Source of the DNA: Pseudovibrio sp000156235 | Lineage (GTDB): Bacteria; Pseudomonadota; Alphaproteobacteria; Rhizobiales; Stappiaceae | DNA: 64,000 nucleotides | NCBI RefSeq assembly: GCF_000156235.1 | Contig: NZ_DS996812.1 | Span: 186,001-250,000 of the forward strand | Reading direction: 5' to 3' | Shown here: in pieces, positions 55,363 to 63,288 of the stretch | Position numbering within the stretch: position 1 is the stretch's first letter | How the letters are laid out: every line of letters begins with the position of its first letter | Notes under the pieces: model-generated | Database searches by the model: none | What the model was told of the DNA's origin: nothing | The model's input: only the letters and a program-made list of their open reading frames with translations | Program-made: the position numbers and the translations under genes

Positions 55363-56163
55363 ATGAGATTTGCGGTTATCTCCGACATTCACGGTAACCT
55401 GCCTGCTCTGGAAGCTGTTCATCGTGACATCAAACGGAAGTCGCCGGATCTGGTGTTCAATCTGGGCGATTGTGTCTCCGGGCCGTTGTGGCCAGAAGAG
55501 ACCGCTCAATATCTCATTGCTGAAAACTGGCTCACGGTGCGTGGCAATCATGACCGGCATCTGGTGGACCATGCCCAGTCCAACATGGGACCAAGCGATG
55601 CGCATGCCTACTCTCTGCTTTCTGATGAATCAAAGGCCTGGCTGAAGCAGTTGCCGACGCAGATGGAGCACGTGGAGAATGTGTTTTTGTGTCATGGCAC
55701 GCCATCGGCGGATAATGTTTATCTGACTGAGGAGCTAAGTGGTGACCGTACTAAGCTTGCGTCTCCTGAGTACGTACTGGAGCATATTGGCAATGTGACT
55801 TCCCCGCTGATCGTGTGTGGGCACACCCATATTCCGCGGGTGGTTTGGCTGGAGACCACAGGTCAAATCGTTATGAATGCAGGCAGTGTGGGGCTCCCGG
55901 CATATGATGATGACAAGCCGCATTCGCACGTGATGGAAGTTGGAAGTCCGCATGCGCGGTATATGATTGTGACCCGTGTTGGCACGCGTTGGTCCTTTGA
56001 AGAGCGCATGGTGAACTATGATTGGGACCATGCGAGCAGAAAAGCTGCGCGTAATCAGCGTGGAGATTGGGCTGGAGCTTTGAAAACCGGCTATTTTCGT
56101 CCTATTAAGCTGCCAGACTTTTTAGCACGACCACGTATTGAGGAACCCTATGAAGATTTCTGA
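55363..56163 (+). CDS. Calcineurin-like metallophosphoesterase
   Basis: 266 residues. Dimetal phosphoesterase motifs: SDIHGN (residues 7-12), NLGDCVSGP (near 34), TVRGNHDR (near 60) and VCGHTHIPRV (near 150). YfcE/MJ0936-like enzymes of this size hydrolyse phosphodiesters such as cAMP-type or other small substrates; unknown here. GGAG lies about 10 nt before the ATG. It overlaps the RBBP9-type hydrolase gene by 14 nt, so the two are translationally coupled. Confidence 0.9.
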   Translation: MRFAVISDIHGNLPALEAVHRDIKRKSPDLVFNLGDCVSGPLWPEETAQYLIAENWLTVRGNHDRHLVDHAQSNMGPSDAHAYSLLSDESKAWLKQLPTQMEHVENVFLCHGTPSADNVYLTEELSGDRTKLASPEYVLEHIGNVTSPLIVCGHTHIPRVVWLETTGQIVMNAGSVGLPAYDDDKPHSHVMEVGSPHARYMIVTRVGTRWSFEERMVNYDWDHASRKAARNQRGDWAGALKTGYFRPIKLPDFLARPRIEEPYEDF

Positions 56164-56701
56164 GGCGGACATTCTGATTGTCCCCGGCCTGCATGGCTCC
56201 GACGCAAATCACTGGCAAAGCCGCTGGCAGGCTAAATTCTCCACTGGTCGGCGCATTGAGCAGAAAGACTGGAGTAAGCCTGATCTTGAAGAGTGGGTGA
56301 ACAATGTTGTGAAGGCGGTTGAGGAAGCGACACGTCCGGTGGTGCTTGTTGCACACTCCGCTGGTGTTGCGACCGTTGTTCATGCAGCCCCTCGCATCAA
56401 GAACTGGGTAAAAGGCGCTTATCTGGTTGCACCGGCAGATGTTGATGACAGCTCCTGTGTGCCAGCTGAACTGCACGACTTTGGTCCGTTCCCAACGTCT
56501 CCGTTGCCATTCCATGCGAAGGTTGTTGCCAGCCGGAATGATCCTTACTGCACCTATGAGCGTGCGGAGCAGCTTGCGAAGCTCTGGAACGCGCGTCTCC
56601 AGGATGCGGGTGAGAGTGGCCACATCAACTCTGAGAGCGGGCAGGGGCCATGGCCAGAAGGCATCATCTCCTTTGCGCATTTCATGAAAGAGCTCGGGTA
56701 A
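56150..56701 (+). CDS. RBBP9/YdeN family serine hydrolase
   Basis: 183 residues, small alpha/beta hydrolase. ILIVPGLHGSDANHWQSRW (oxyanion segment), the nucleophile elbow VAHSAGVAT (Ser near 72), Asp in ASRNDPYCTY and His in SGHINSESGQGPWPEG form the triad expected of RBBP9-like proteins. The start is ATG 56150, with GAGGAA 5 nt upstream and inside the end of the phosphoesterase gene. Substrate unknown. Confidence 0.88.
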   Translation: MKISEADILIVPGLHGSDANHWQSRWQAKFSTGRRIEQKDWSKPDLEEWVNNVVKAVEEATRPVVLVAHSAGVATVVHAAPRIKNWVKGAYLVAPADVDDSSCVPAELHDFGPFPTSPLPFHAKVVASRNDPYCTYERAEQLAKLWNARLQDAGESGHINSESGQGPWPEGIISFAHFMKELG

Positions 56702-56720
56702 TCCGTCTAGGTTGCTGAAT

Positions 56721-56756
56721 GCCCTCCATCCGGTGCATGGTTTGCATGGGGAGGGC
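56721..56756 (+). promoter_or_regulatory. Hairpin sequestering the ribosome site of the DUF3445 gene
   Basis: GCCCTCC (56721-56727) pairs perfectly with GGAGGGC (56750-56756), the Shine-Dalgarno of the gene starting at 56762. The 22-nt loop has a second short pairing (TGCAT/ATGCA). It could also be a weak terminator of the preceding operon, but it is followed by only three T. Confidence 0.6.
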
Positions 56757-56761
56757 GTTTG

Positions 56762-57670
56762 ATGTCGCGATTTGCTCATACACCTTATGATGGCTCCAAG
56801 AAGCCGTTTACCGTAGGGCTTGAACCACTTGATTTAAAAGAGTGGATTGAGCCCGATGAGTTTTTGATTGCGCATTTAGATGAAAAAGAGCGGCTCATAG
56901 CTGACCCAAGCGCGTTTGTGTTTGCTGCTGAGGCAAATACGGAAACAGCTCAGTGTGAGGTGGCTGAGTTGATCTCATCGCACTTGCTGGTTCAATTTCC
57001 AGAGCTTTATACGTGTGATGCTGATGGAGCTCTGGCTTTGCGGGGAAGTGACAAGAGTATCGAGCTCTCTGCTGGTGCTGAAGCCCCGCTTCTGTCGATC
57101 TCCCGATTGGTGCAGGAAGATCTGGTGCTGATGCGCAAAGGAGAGGACGGGTATCGGCTTGTGGCGGCGAGCCTGTGCTTTCCCTCCAGCTGGTCTTTGG
57201 CAGAGAAGTTCGGTGGTTCAATGACTGCCATCCATGAGGGTGTGCCGGACTTCAATGGCCACCGTATGGGACAGATGGTTCAGCGGATCTTTGAGCGGCT
57301 GGAAGCTGACAAGCCCGTCTGGCGCCTGAATTGGTCGCTCTATACGGATGGCGACCTGCATCATCCTGTTTCTCGTTTGCAACCTGAGGCCTTCTCTCAA
57401 CCAGAGCAGACTCTTGAGCAGCTTTATGTGCGTGTTGAAAAGCAAACACTGCGACGGTTGCCAGAGAGTGGCGACATCCTCTTCACAATCCGTGTGCATC
57501 ATGATCCCATCAAAAACTTGCTAGAACACCCTGATGGAGATCAGTTGGCGCAAGGCCTGAAAACCCAAGTTCTCGGGCTGACTGAGGATCAACTGGTTTA
57601 CAAAGGTATCAGAGCGCATGCTCACGTAATCGGGCAAGCGCTTGATGCTGTTGTGAAAGAAACGGCTTAG
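56762..57670 (+). CDS. DUF3445, heme-dependent oxidative N-demethylase-like protein
   Basis: 302 residues. DUF3445 family, known for the heme-containing alpha subunit-like protein of dimethylamine or histone-type N-demethylation in bacteria and fungi. Core segment LCFPSSWSLAEKFGGSMTAIHEGVPDFNG (about 138-166) and the C-terminal FTIRVHHDPIKNL match the family; a conserved His/Tyr heme pocket is expected but cannot be assigned by eye. Start at ATG 56762, behind the masked GGAGGG. It ends in a 4-nt TTAG overlap with the convergent AraC gene. Partner reductase genes are absent. Confidence 0.82.
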   Translation: MSRFAHTPYDGSKKPFTVGLEPLDLKEWIEPDEFLIAHLDEKERLIADPSAFVFAAEANTETAQCEVAELISSHLLVQFPELYTCDADGALALRGSDKSIELSAGAEAPLLSISRLVQEDLVLMRKGEDGYRLVAASLCFPSSWSLAEKFGGSMTAIHEGVPDFNGHRMGQMVQRIFERLEADKPVWRLNWSLYTDGDLHHPVSRLQPEAFSQPEQTLEQLYVRVEKQTLRRLPESGDILFTIRVHHDPIKNLLEHPDGDQLAQGLKTQVLGLTEDQLVYKGIRAHAHVIGQALDAVVKETA

Positions 57671-58491
57671 ATCGGTTCGGCTTCCGGCAAGTAATGGCTT
57701 GGAGTGTGGCCTGTTAGTTTTTTGAAGGCTTTGCTGAAATGGGCGTGGTCGAAGTAGCCGAGGGAATGAGCGAGGTCGGTCAGGCTCAGGTTCTGGCCTT
57801 GATTAATCGCGTCAACCGCAGCCAGCATACGGTATCGTTCAATCACCCACTTGGGGTTTACGCCAACGTGGCTTTGGAACAGACGCTGGATTGTTCTTGG
57901 TTGGGTGCCAGAGATCCTGGAAAGGTCTGTCAGGTTGTTGATCTCATCTGATTGAGCAATAAGCTCGACTAGTGCACGGGCATCTTTTGCTTTCGTTGTG
58001 AGCGGCTGTTGGAGCTTGAGCAAGTGCTCATCCATCTGTTGGGCAAAGGCCTTCGGGAGATTGGTTTCCCTTAGGTCTGAAATGAGTTGTTGCTCTGGAA
58101 CTTTGAGGAACGGCTCAATACTCTCGTGGGTGTTGAGCAGCTGTGAAGGATTGTAGTGGAAGAAGTCTGCGAAGGCTCCAGGGCGAAATTTGACGCCAAA
58201 GACGCGGCCCGTCTGCTGCAGCGTATAATGAAAGACACCCGTGTTGATGCCAAAAACACCTGTTGTTTGGGTGGTGTCTATGACGATGTGTTGGGACGGG
58301 TGCGGAAGGTTGGCTTGCTCGTAAGGTGGCTTATCTCGCAGATCCCATGTGATCAGCCAGTAAAACTCGATCGCTTCCTGTAACGGTTCGGCAGGCTCGA
58401 GCCAGTCCAGATTGAAATGCTGGAGGCTGCATTGCTGGTTCAGTAGGCCGCTGATCTGGTTTGAGGTGTCATCCTGATTTGGCATGAGCAT
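57667..58491 (-). CDS. AraC family transcriptional regulator (second)
   Basis: 274 residues. The N-terminal part (about 25-130, DWLEPAEPLQEAIEFYWLITWDL ... FGVKFRPGAFADFF) is the DUF6597-type sensor found in many AraC proteins. The C-terminal AraC domain (about 175-270) has LTDLSRISGTQPRTIQRLF and LTDLAHSLGYFDHAHFSKAFKKLTGHTPSHY. It converges with the DUF3445 gene and diverges from the DUF3224 gene (84-bp gap), which is its most likely target. Confidence 0.92.
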   Translation of the reverse strand: MLMPNQDDTSNQISGLLNQQCSLQHFNLDWLEPAEPLQEAIEFYWLITWDLRDKPPYEQANLPHPSQHIVIDTTQTTGVFGINTGVFHYTLQQTGRVFGVKFRPGAFADFFHYNPSQLLNTHESIEPFLKVPEQQLISDLRETNLPKAFAQQMDEHLLKLQQPLTTKAKDARALVELIAQSDEINNLTDLSRISGTQPRTIQRLFQSHVGVNPKWVIERYRMLAAVDAINQGQNLSLTDLAHSLGYFDHAHFSKAFKKLTGHTPSHYLPEAEPI

Positions 58492-58575
58492 AAAAGATAG
58501 CAGCTGTCGCGCTTTTACAAGCCCTTCTCTTGGGAGCGCATTAGATCTTCAGTTCGTTCAATCGAGGAGTTGAAG

Positions 58576-58989
58576 ATGGCAAAACTCAAGTGCACCTACA
58601 AAGTTGAAGAATGGCAAGAAGAGACTTCCGAGACACTTTCCAGTACGAGTAAGATTGCAGCTGTTCGTGCTTTTGGTCCCGTTGGAGGGAATATTGTTGG
58701 GCAGGTCAACACGTTTTATCAGTTGGCGTATGTGACTGAAAAGCTGGGCAATTACAACGGTTACACACAGGTGTCCGGTCGGTGCGGGCCGCGTGAAGGC
58801 ACGTTTCTCGTTGAGGAGACAGGTGTTTTTGATGCTGAGGGTGTTCGGTCGGAAATGACTGTGGTGCCAGGTTCCGGGACCGGGGATTTTGAAGGCGTAT
58901 CTGGGTCCGGCAAGTTTGTGACGTCTCATGGCAATGCGGTTGAGAGTGAGTTTGAGCTCGAGTTTGCAGAGAGGGGTGAGCAAGCCTGA
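58576..58989 (+). CDS. DUF3224 protein
   Basis: 137 residues of a small beta-barrel (DUF3224, allene-oxide-cyclase-like fold). The family features are YKVEEWQEE at the start, then GQVNTFYQLAYV and GSGTGDFEGVSGSGKFV. Start at ATG 58576 (GAGGAG 7-8 nt upstream; TTG 58570 also possible). It is divergent from the AraC gene and likely regulated by it. No enzymatic activity is established for the family. Confidence 0.86.
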   Translation: MAKLKCTYKVEEWQEETSETLSSTSKIAAVRAFGPVGGNIVGQVNTFYQLAYVTEKLGNYNGYTQVSGRCGPREGTFLVEETGVFDAEGVRSEMTVVPGSGTGDFEGVSGSGKFVTSHGNAVESEFELEFAERGEQA

Positions 58990-59102
58990 ACAAAGATGTG
59001 ATTAGGTAAATCTCAAAAGTGCCCTTGGGTTCTCTGCGTTTTCTGCTAGGTTTTGCAGTGCACTATATATTGCATAAAGAGTGTGAGACGCAGGAACCCC
59101 AT

Positions 59103-60473
59103 ATGCCTTCATCTCGTGATCGCGAAGCAAACCGAATGACTGCCCGCATTGGCCGCTATGCCAAGGTTGGCGGCAATATGAGCGGCATTGCAGCCAAGCT
59201 TGCTGCTGGCAGGTTGTTCGGCTGGGATCAAGACCCCGCAAAGAATGCAGCTGCTATTGCCGAATCTCTCGGAGAACTCAAAGGGCCGCTGATGAAAGTG
59301 GCGCAGCTGCTTTCGACAATCCCTGATGCGGTGCCGCCAGAGTATGCAGCAGAGCTGGCTAGTTTGCAGGCGAATGCTCCGCCAATGGGCTGGGCATTCG
59401 TTAAGCGACGTATGCGCGCTGAGCTTGGGCCGGGGTGGCAAGGCAAATTCGATAAGTTTGAGAAGGAGCCAGCCGCTGCGGCTTCTCTTGGTCAGGTGCA
59501 CCGCGCGTTTAATCAAGACGGATCGATGCTGGCGTGCAAGCTGCAATATCCTGATATGGATAGTGCGGTAGAGGCCGATTTGAACCAGTTTGATATGCTG
59601 CTGGCGTTGCACCGGCGGTTTCGGCCCGCGATTGAAACATCCGAGATTGCGAAGGAAGTCGGCGCCCGTCTGCGCGAAGAGCTGGATTATCGACGTGAAG
59701 CGCGACACTCGAAGCTTTATGCCAATGTGTTTGCAAAAGACGAGGAGATCCAGACCCCAGAGGTGGTTGAGGATCTTTCAACGCGACGTTTGCTTTCCAT
59801 GAGCTGGTTAGAGGGGCGTCCACTGCTTGCATACAGGCAGGAGAAGCTGGAGGCCCGTAATAAGATCGCGCAGGTTATGTTCAAAGCTTGGTGGCACCCT
59901 TTTGCTCATTACGGAGTGATCCATGGAGATCCTCATCTTGGCAACTACACGATCTTTGAGGATGGCAAAGAGCCTGCGGGTGTGAACCTGCTGGATTATG
60001 GATGTGTGCGGATCTTTCCGCCTGACTTTGTTCAGGGGGTTGTGGATCTGTACCACGGGCTGCTTGAGGATGATCAGGCTCGGGTGGTTTCAGCCTATGA
60101 GACCTGGGGTTTTGAAGGGCTGACGAAGGAACTCATCGAGACGCTGAACATTTGGGCGAACTTCATTTTTGGTCCGTTGCTCAGTGACAGGACGCGTTCC
60201 ATTGCGGATGGCGTGTCTCCAGCTACCTATGGCCGGAAAGAAGCGTTCCGGGTGCACCAGTCTTTGAAAGAGTTGGGTCCGGTGAAGATCCCCCGCTACT
60301 TCGTTTTCATGGATCGTGCTGCCATTGGGCTTGGGTCTGTGTTTCTGCATTTGCGTGCAGAGTTGAACTTTCACCAGTTGTTCAACGAGCAGATTGATGG
60401 GTTTGAGCGAGATGTGCTGAGGGCCCATCAAAAGCAGCAACTGGACTTATGTGGTTTGACTGCTGCTGATTGA
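59103..60473 (+). CDS. ABC1/UbiB-family atypical kinase
   Basis: 456 residues. The ABC1 (ADCK/UbiB/AarF) fold: the KxGQ helix appears here as LKGPLMKVAQLLSTIPD (near 65), with Val-Ala replacing the usual Gly in Lys-Val-Gly-Gln. The Ala-rich nucleotide loop PAAAASLGQVHRA, HGDPHLGNY catalytic loop (near 281) and LLDYGCVRIF metal-binding motif follow. Family members act in ubiquinone synthesis or lipid-related ATPase activity; there are no ubi genes beside it. Start at ATG 59103 with AGGA 7 nt upstream. It lacks the C-terminal membrane helices of UbiB. Confidence 0.88.
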   Translation: MPSSRDREANRMTARIGRYAKVGGNMSGIAAKLAAGRLFGWDQDPAKNAAAIAESLGELKGPLMKVAQLLSTIPDAVPPEYAAELASLQANAPPMGWAFVKRRMRAELGPGWQGKFDKFEKEPAAAASLGQVHRAFNQDGSMLACKLQYPDMDSAVEADLNQFDMLLALHRRFRPAIETSEIAKEVGARLREELDYRREARHSKLYANVFAKDEEIQTPEVVEDLSTRRLLSMSWLEGRPLLAYRQEKLEARNKIAQVMFKAWWHPFAHYGVIHGDPHLGNYTIFEDGKEPAGVNLLDYGCVRIFPPDFVQGVVDLYHGLLEDDQARVVSAYETWGFEGLTKELIETLNIWANFIFGPLLSDRTRSIADGVSPATYGRKEAFRVHQSLKELGPVKIPRYFVFMDRAAIGLGSVFLHLRAELNFHQLFNEQIDGFERDVLRAHQKQQLDLCGLTAAD

Positions 60474-60609
60474 GGCTCATACTCTGCCAGCTGGAATTAT
60501 CCCCGACACCTAGGTTATTTCCTGAGCGGTTCTTAACGGAAGTTGCGTCACATGACATTGTGATGTTAAAGACTCGTATCAGGAAAACTACTTGTTTCGA
60601 GGGGGAATC

Positions 60610-60894
60610 ATGGCTGACGGGAGCGCGTCTGTTATGGATTATGAGGAACACGAGAAGACCTACAAGAACTTCATCAACTTCTCAAAGGTTGGCGTTCTTG
60701 CAGTTCTTACGTTCGTATTGGTGATTGCAATGGTTGGATTTGGTGGTACTGCCGGGACGGTATGGGCAAGTATCATCACAGTCGCCAATGTGATTGCAGC
60801 AGGTGTTGGTATGGCATCTGGCGACAGAGCCCACGTTGTGCCGGGAATCGTCTTCCTGATTGCATGTGCGGTGACGGTTGCATTGACAATCTAG
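60610..60894 (+). CDS. aa3-type cytochrome c oxidase subunit IV (extended)
   Basis: 94 residues. The MDYEEHEKTYKNFINFSKVG segment (about 9-28) is the signature of bacterial aa3 oxidase subunit IV, followed by one transmembrane helix (28-48). Unlike the usual 40-60-residue form, two more hydrophobic stretches follow (about 50-72 and 76-94, VPGIVFLIACAVTVALTI). The small subunit stabilises the oxidase complex. GGGGG lies about 6 nt before ATG 60610. The main cox operon is not in this window. Confidence 0.85.
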   Translation: MADGSASVMDYEEHEKTYKNFINFSKVGVLAVLTFVLVIAMVGFGGTAGTVWASIITVANVIAAGVGMASGDRAHVVPGIVFLIACAVTVALTI

Positions 60895-61052
60895 GAAACC
60901 TTCAGGTTTTAAACGGTTCTGAGGATCGCAGGAGCTGTGTGCTTCTGCGATTTTTCGTTTCAACCCCGAGATTCAGCGGAGGCGCTGCCCTTTTCTGATC
61001 ATTATTGAAGGATAGGGCCTTAAGTAATAGTTGTTCTGAGTTCGGGTATCTT

Positions 61053-62366
61053 ATGTCTACTGCGCAAACTGTTCGCGTACTCCTGCGCTGTTCTTTATTG
61101 CTTGCCATCTTCATTGTGGTCGCGATTGCTTCATCACCGTCTCACTCTGCCTCTTCGGATTTGGGTTTCTCTCAGATCCTGAAGGAAGAGAGTGTTGCTG
61201 TGCGTGGCAGCAATTATGAGATTTTGCCGCCCGTCCTTCGGAATGGGACGCTGCTTCAATACAGCCTTAGGGTTCAGGGTAAGACCTACAAAGTGCGCGG
61301 TACTGCGACGCTGAAAAAGCGGATTAATGAGCTTCAAGCTCTGCGCGGTATTGAGCAGATGGATACGGTTTCGCAGGCGGGTGAGGGCGTCGTAAGTGCT
61401 GTTGCCAAGCCACTGACCTTTCTAGGAAGCCTCGTCACCGATCCAAAAGAAACACTTAGCTCCACTGCTGATGGGGTTGGGTTGCTGCTGAATGGGACAG
61501 TTAACACAATTACCGGTAACTCTGGTGCGACTGCGCCTTCCAAAGGCGGAGCCAAGAAGACTTCTGCAGTTGAGAGTGTTGCGGCCGCTGTTGTTGGACG
61601 CGATAAAGCGCGCCGCTATATCGCCGTGGCTGCGAATGTTGACCCGTATACGACCTTTCCTCCGCTATCAGATGAGCTGGATAAAGCCGCTTGGGCTTAT
61701 GCCACTTCTAATCGCCTGACCAATCTGGCGACTGTGTTTATTCCTGGTGGTGCTGGCACTGCTGTGAGTGGCGTGCTGGCAACGACGAACTTTAGTGAAG
61801 CGTTGAAGGCAAGCCCGACGGTTGCGGATGAGAAGATGCGTGAGATGCTGGGTGAGATGGCTGTTCCGCAGCGGACCACGCAGTCCTTCCTGAGTGCGAC
61901 ATCCATGACACGCGGTGAGAAGATTGTGTTTGTTGCGAGCCTGAATGCGTTGAAAGGTGTTCGTGGCAAAGCTGCGTTAATTGATCAGGCGAGCCGCCAA
62001 GGTTTATCTCAGGAGGCCGGTTATTATTATCTGATTGGCCTGATGATGATTGCGGACTACCACATTGATACGGAGCGTCTTGCTTCTGTCGAATTGGTTG
62101 AGGGCGTTGCAATCGGGACCACGCGTACAGGACGGAAAGTTGCGTTTGTAGCAGGTGACCGAATTGGATGGAGCGTCGATCAGTCCACCACCACGCTCAA
62201 CATTGCCAGCCGTGTAAATCAGAGTAGCTCTGGGACTGGCGCAAGTGAGCTTCGCATGTTTGGACTGGTTCATCCGACGCTGAAGACAGAGCTTGGTGCT
62301 TTGAACTGGGTTATCCGCGAAAAAGCGCCGGTTGCGACCTTCAAGGAAATCGACGTAACCAGCTGA
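61053..62366 (+). CDS. Exported protein of unknown function
   Basis: About 437 residues. A signal peptide (CSLLLAIFIVVAIASSPSHSAS, cleavage near residue 35) leads to a mature protein of mixed alpha/beta composition. It has a Ser/Thr/Gly-rich middle (about 135-175) and a C-terminal half with no motif I recognise. No Cys after the signal region, no lipobox. Start at ATG 61053, with no strong ribosome site; the longer frame begins at 61005 and would break the signal. It lies between oxidase subunit IV and acetoacetate decarboxylase, same strand. Possibly it binds the envelope. Confidence 0.7.
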   Translation: MSTAQTVRVLLRCSLLLAIFIVVAIASSPSHSASSDLGFSQILKEESVAVRGSNYEILPPVLRNGTLLQYSLRVQGKTYKVRGTATLKKRINELQALRGIEQMDTVSQAGEGVVSAVAKPLTFLGSLVTDPKETLSSTADGVGLLLNGTVNTITGNSGATAPSKGGAKKTSAVESVAAAVVGRDKARRYIAVAANVDPYTTFPPLSDELDKAAWAYATSNRLTNLATVFIPGGAGTAVSGVLATTNFSEALKASPTVADEKMREMLGEMAVPQRTTQSFLSATSMTRGEKIVFVASLNALKGVRGKAALIDQASRQGLSQEAGYYYLIGLMMIADYHIDTERLASVELVEGVAIGTTRTGRKVAFVAGDRIGWSVDQSTTTLNIASRVNQSSSGTGASELRMFGLVHPTLKTELGALNWVIREKAPVATFKEIDVTS

Positions 62367-62377
62367 TTGAAAAAGTG

Positions 62378-62409
62378 TTTGGGGTGAGCTCTGAAAGTGC
62401 CACCCCAAA
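62378..62409 (+). terminator. Hairpin after the exported protein gene
   Basis: TTTGGGGTG / CACCCCAAA (9 bp, 14-nt loop) lies 11 nt after the stop. It lacks a T-run on plus, so it may be an mRNA end hairpin only. Confidence 0.4.
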
Positions 62410-62507
62410 ACCCAAGGAGCAACATCCAAAATATCGGTGCTTATGGTGAGAGCGCGCTGGCTGGTGATTTGGCTGCGCATCACACCCTTTCATGATCGAG
62501 GTGGTCC

Positions 62508-63278
62508 ATGAAAATTGCCGATATCCTTGAACAGGCTTCCATGCCGATTGCTTCTCCTGCTTATCCCAAGGGGCCTTACAGGTTTATCGACCGCGAGTTC
62601 TTTGTGGTCTCCTACGAGAGTGATCCCGACGCTATTCGAGAAGCCTTGCCAGAACCGCTGGAGCCGGATGGTTCCAACAAGGTGATGTTTGAGGTGATCC
62701 GCATGCCAGATTCTGCTGGCTTTGGGGATTATACTGAATCTGGCATCGTGATCCCTGCCAAGTTTGGCGACCATCCAGTCAATTTCACCCAGCAGATGTT
62801 TCTTGATGATACGCCGCCGATCTTTGGAGGGCGTGAGATTTGGGGATTTCCTAAGAAGCTGGGGCATCCGGAACTGAGCGTAACAGGGGCAACGCTAACC
62901 GGGCACCTGGAGTTTGATGGGGTAACAATCGCAATCGCGACGATGGGCTACAAGTATCAGCACCTTCTTTACGATGTTGAGCATGGCACGCAGTGTCATC
63001 CGGATGCGATCCTGAAGAAACTGCAGAAAACGCAGGTGAATCTGAAGCTTATTCCTGATGTTGATGGCTCATTGGCGATTGCTCAGCTGGTTGCCTATGA
63101 AGTCGCTGATGTGACTGTGAAGGGCGCCTGGTCTGGCCCTGCGAGCTTACAGCTGTTTCACCATGCCAATGCGCCGGTTGCTGACCTGCCTATGCGCAAG
63201 TCGCTGGGTGGAGTTCACTTTATCACCGATCTCACATTGCCGTATGGCCGGGTTATACACGATTACCTGAAGCCGTAG
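62508..63278 (+). CDS. adc: Acetoacetate decarboxylase
   Basis: 256 residues, decarboxylating acetoacetate to acetone through a Schiff base. The FGGREIWGFPKKLGHPEL stretch (near 110-125) contains the paired Lys whose second or first member forms the imine in known enzymes. ESDPDAIREALPEPLEP and VDGSLAIAQLVAYEV follow the family. GAGGTGG lies 5 nt before the ATG. It is followed after 10 nt by an exported hydrolase gene, probably one operon. In marine heterotrophs it may work in ketone-body or PHB turnover; inference only. Confidence 0.95.
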   Translation: MKIADILEQASMPIASPAYPKGPYRFIDREFFVVSYESDPDAIREALPEPLEPDGSNKVMFEVIRMPDSAGFGDYTESGIVIPAKFGDHPVNFTQQMFLDDTPPIFGGREIWGFPKKLGHPELSVTGATLTGHLEFDGVTIAIATMGYKYQHLLYDVEHGTQCHPDAILKKLQKTQVNLKLIPDVDGSLAIAQLVAYEVADVTVKGAWSGPASLQLFHHANAPVADLPMRKSLGGVHFITDLTLPYGRVIHDYLKP

Positions 63279-63288
63279 GAGGCTGGCG

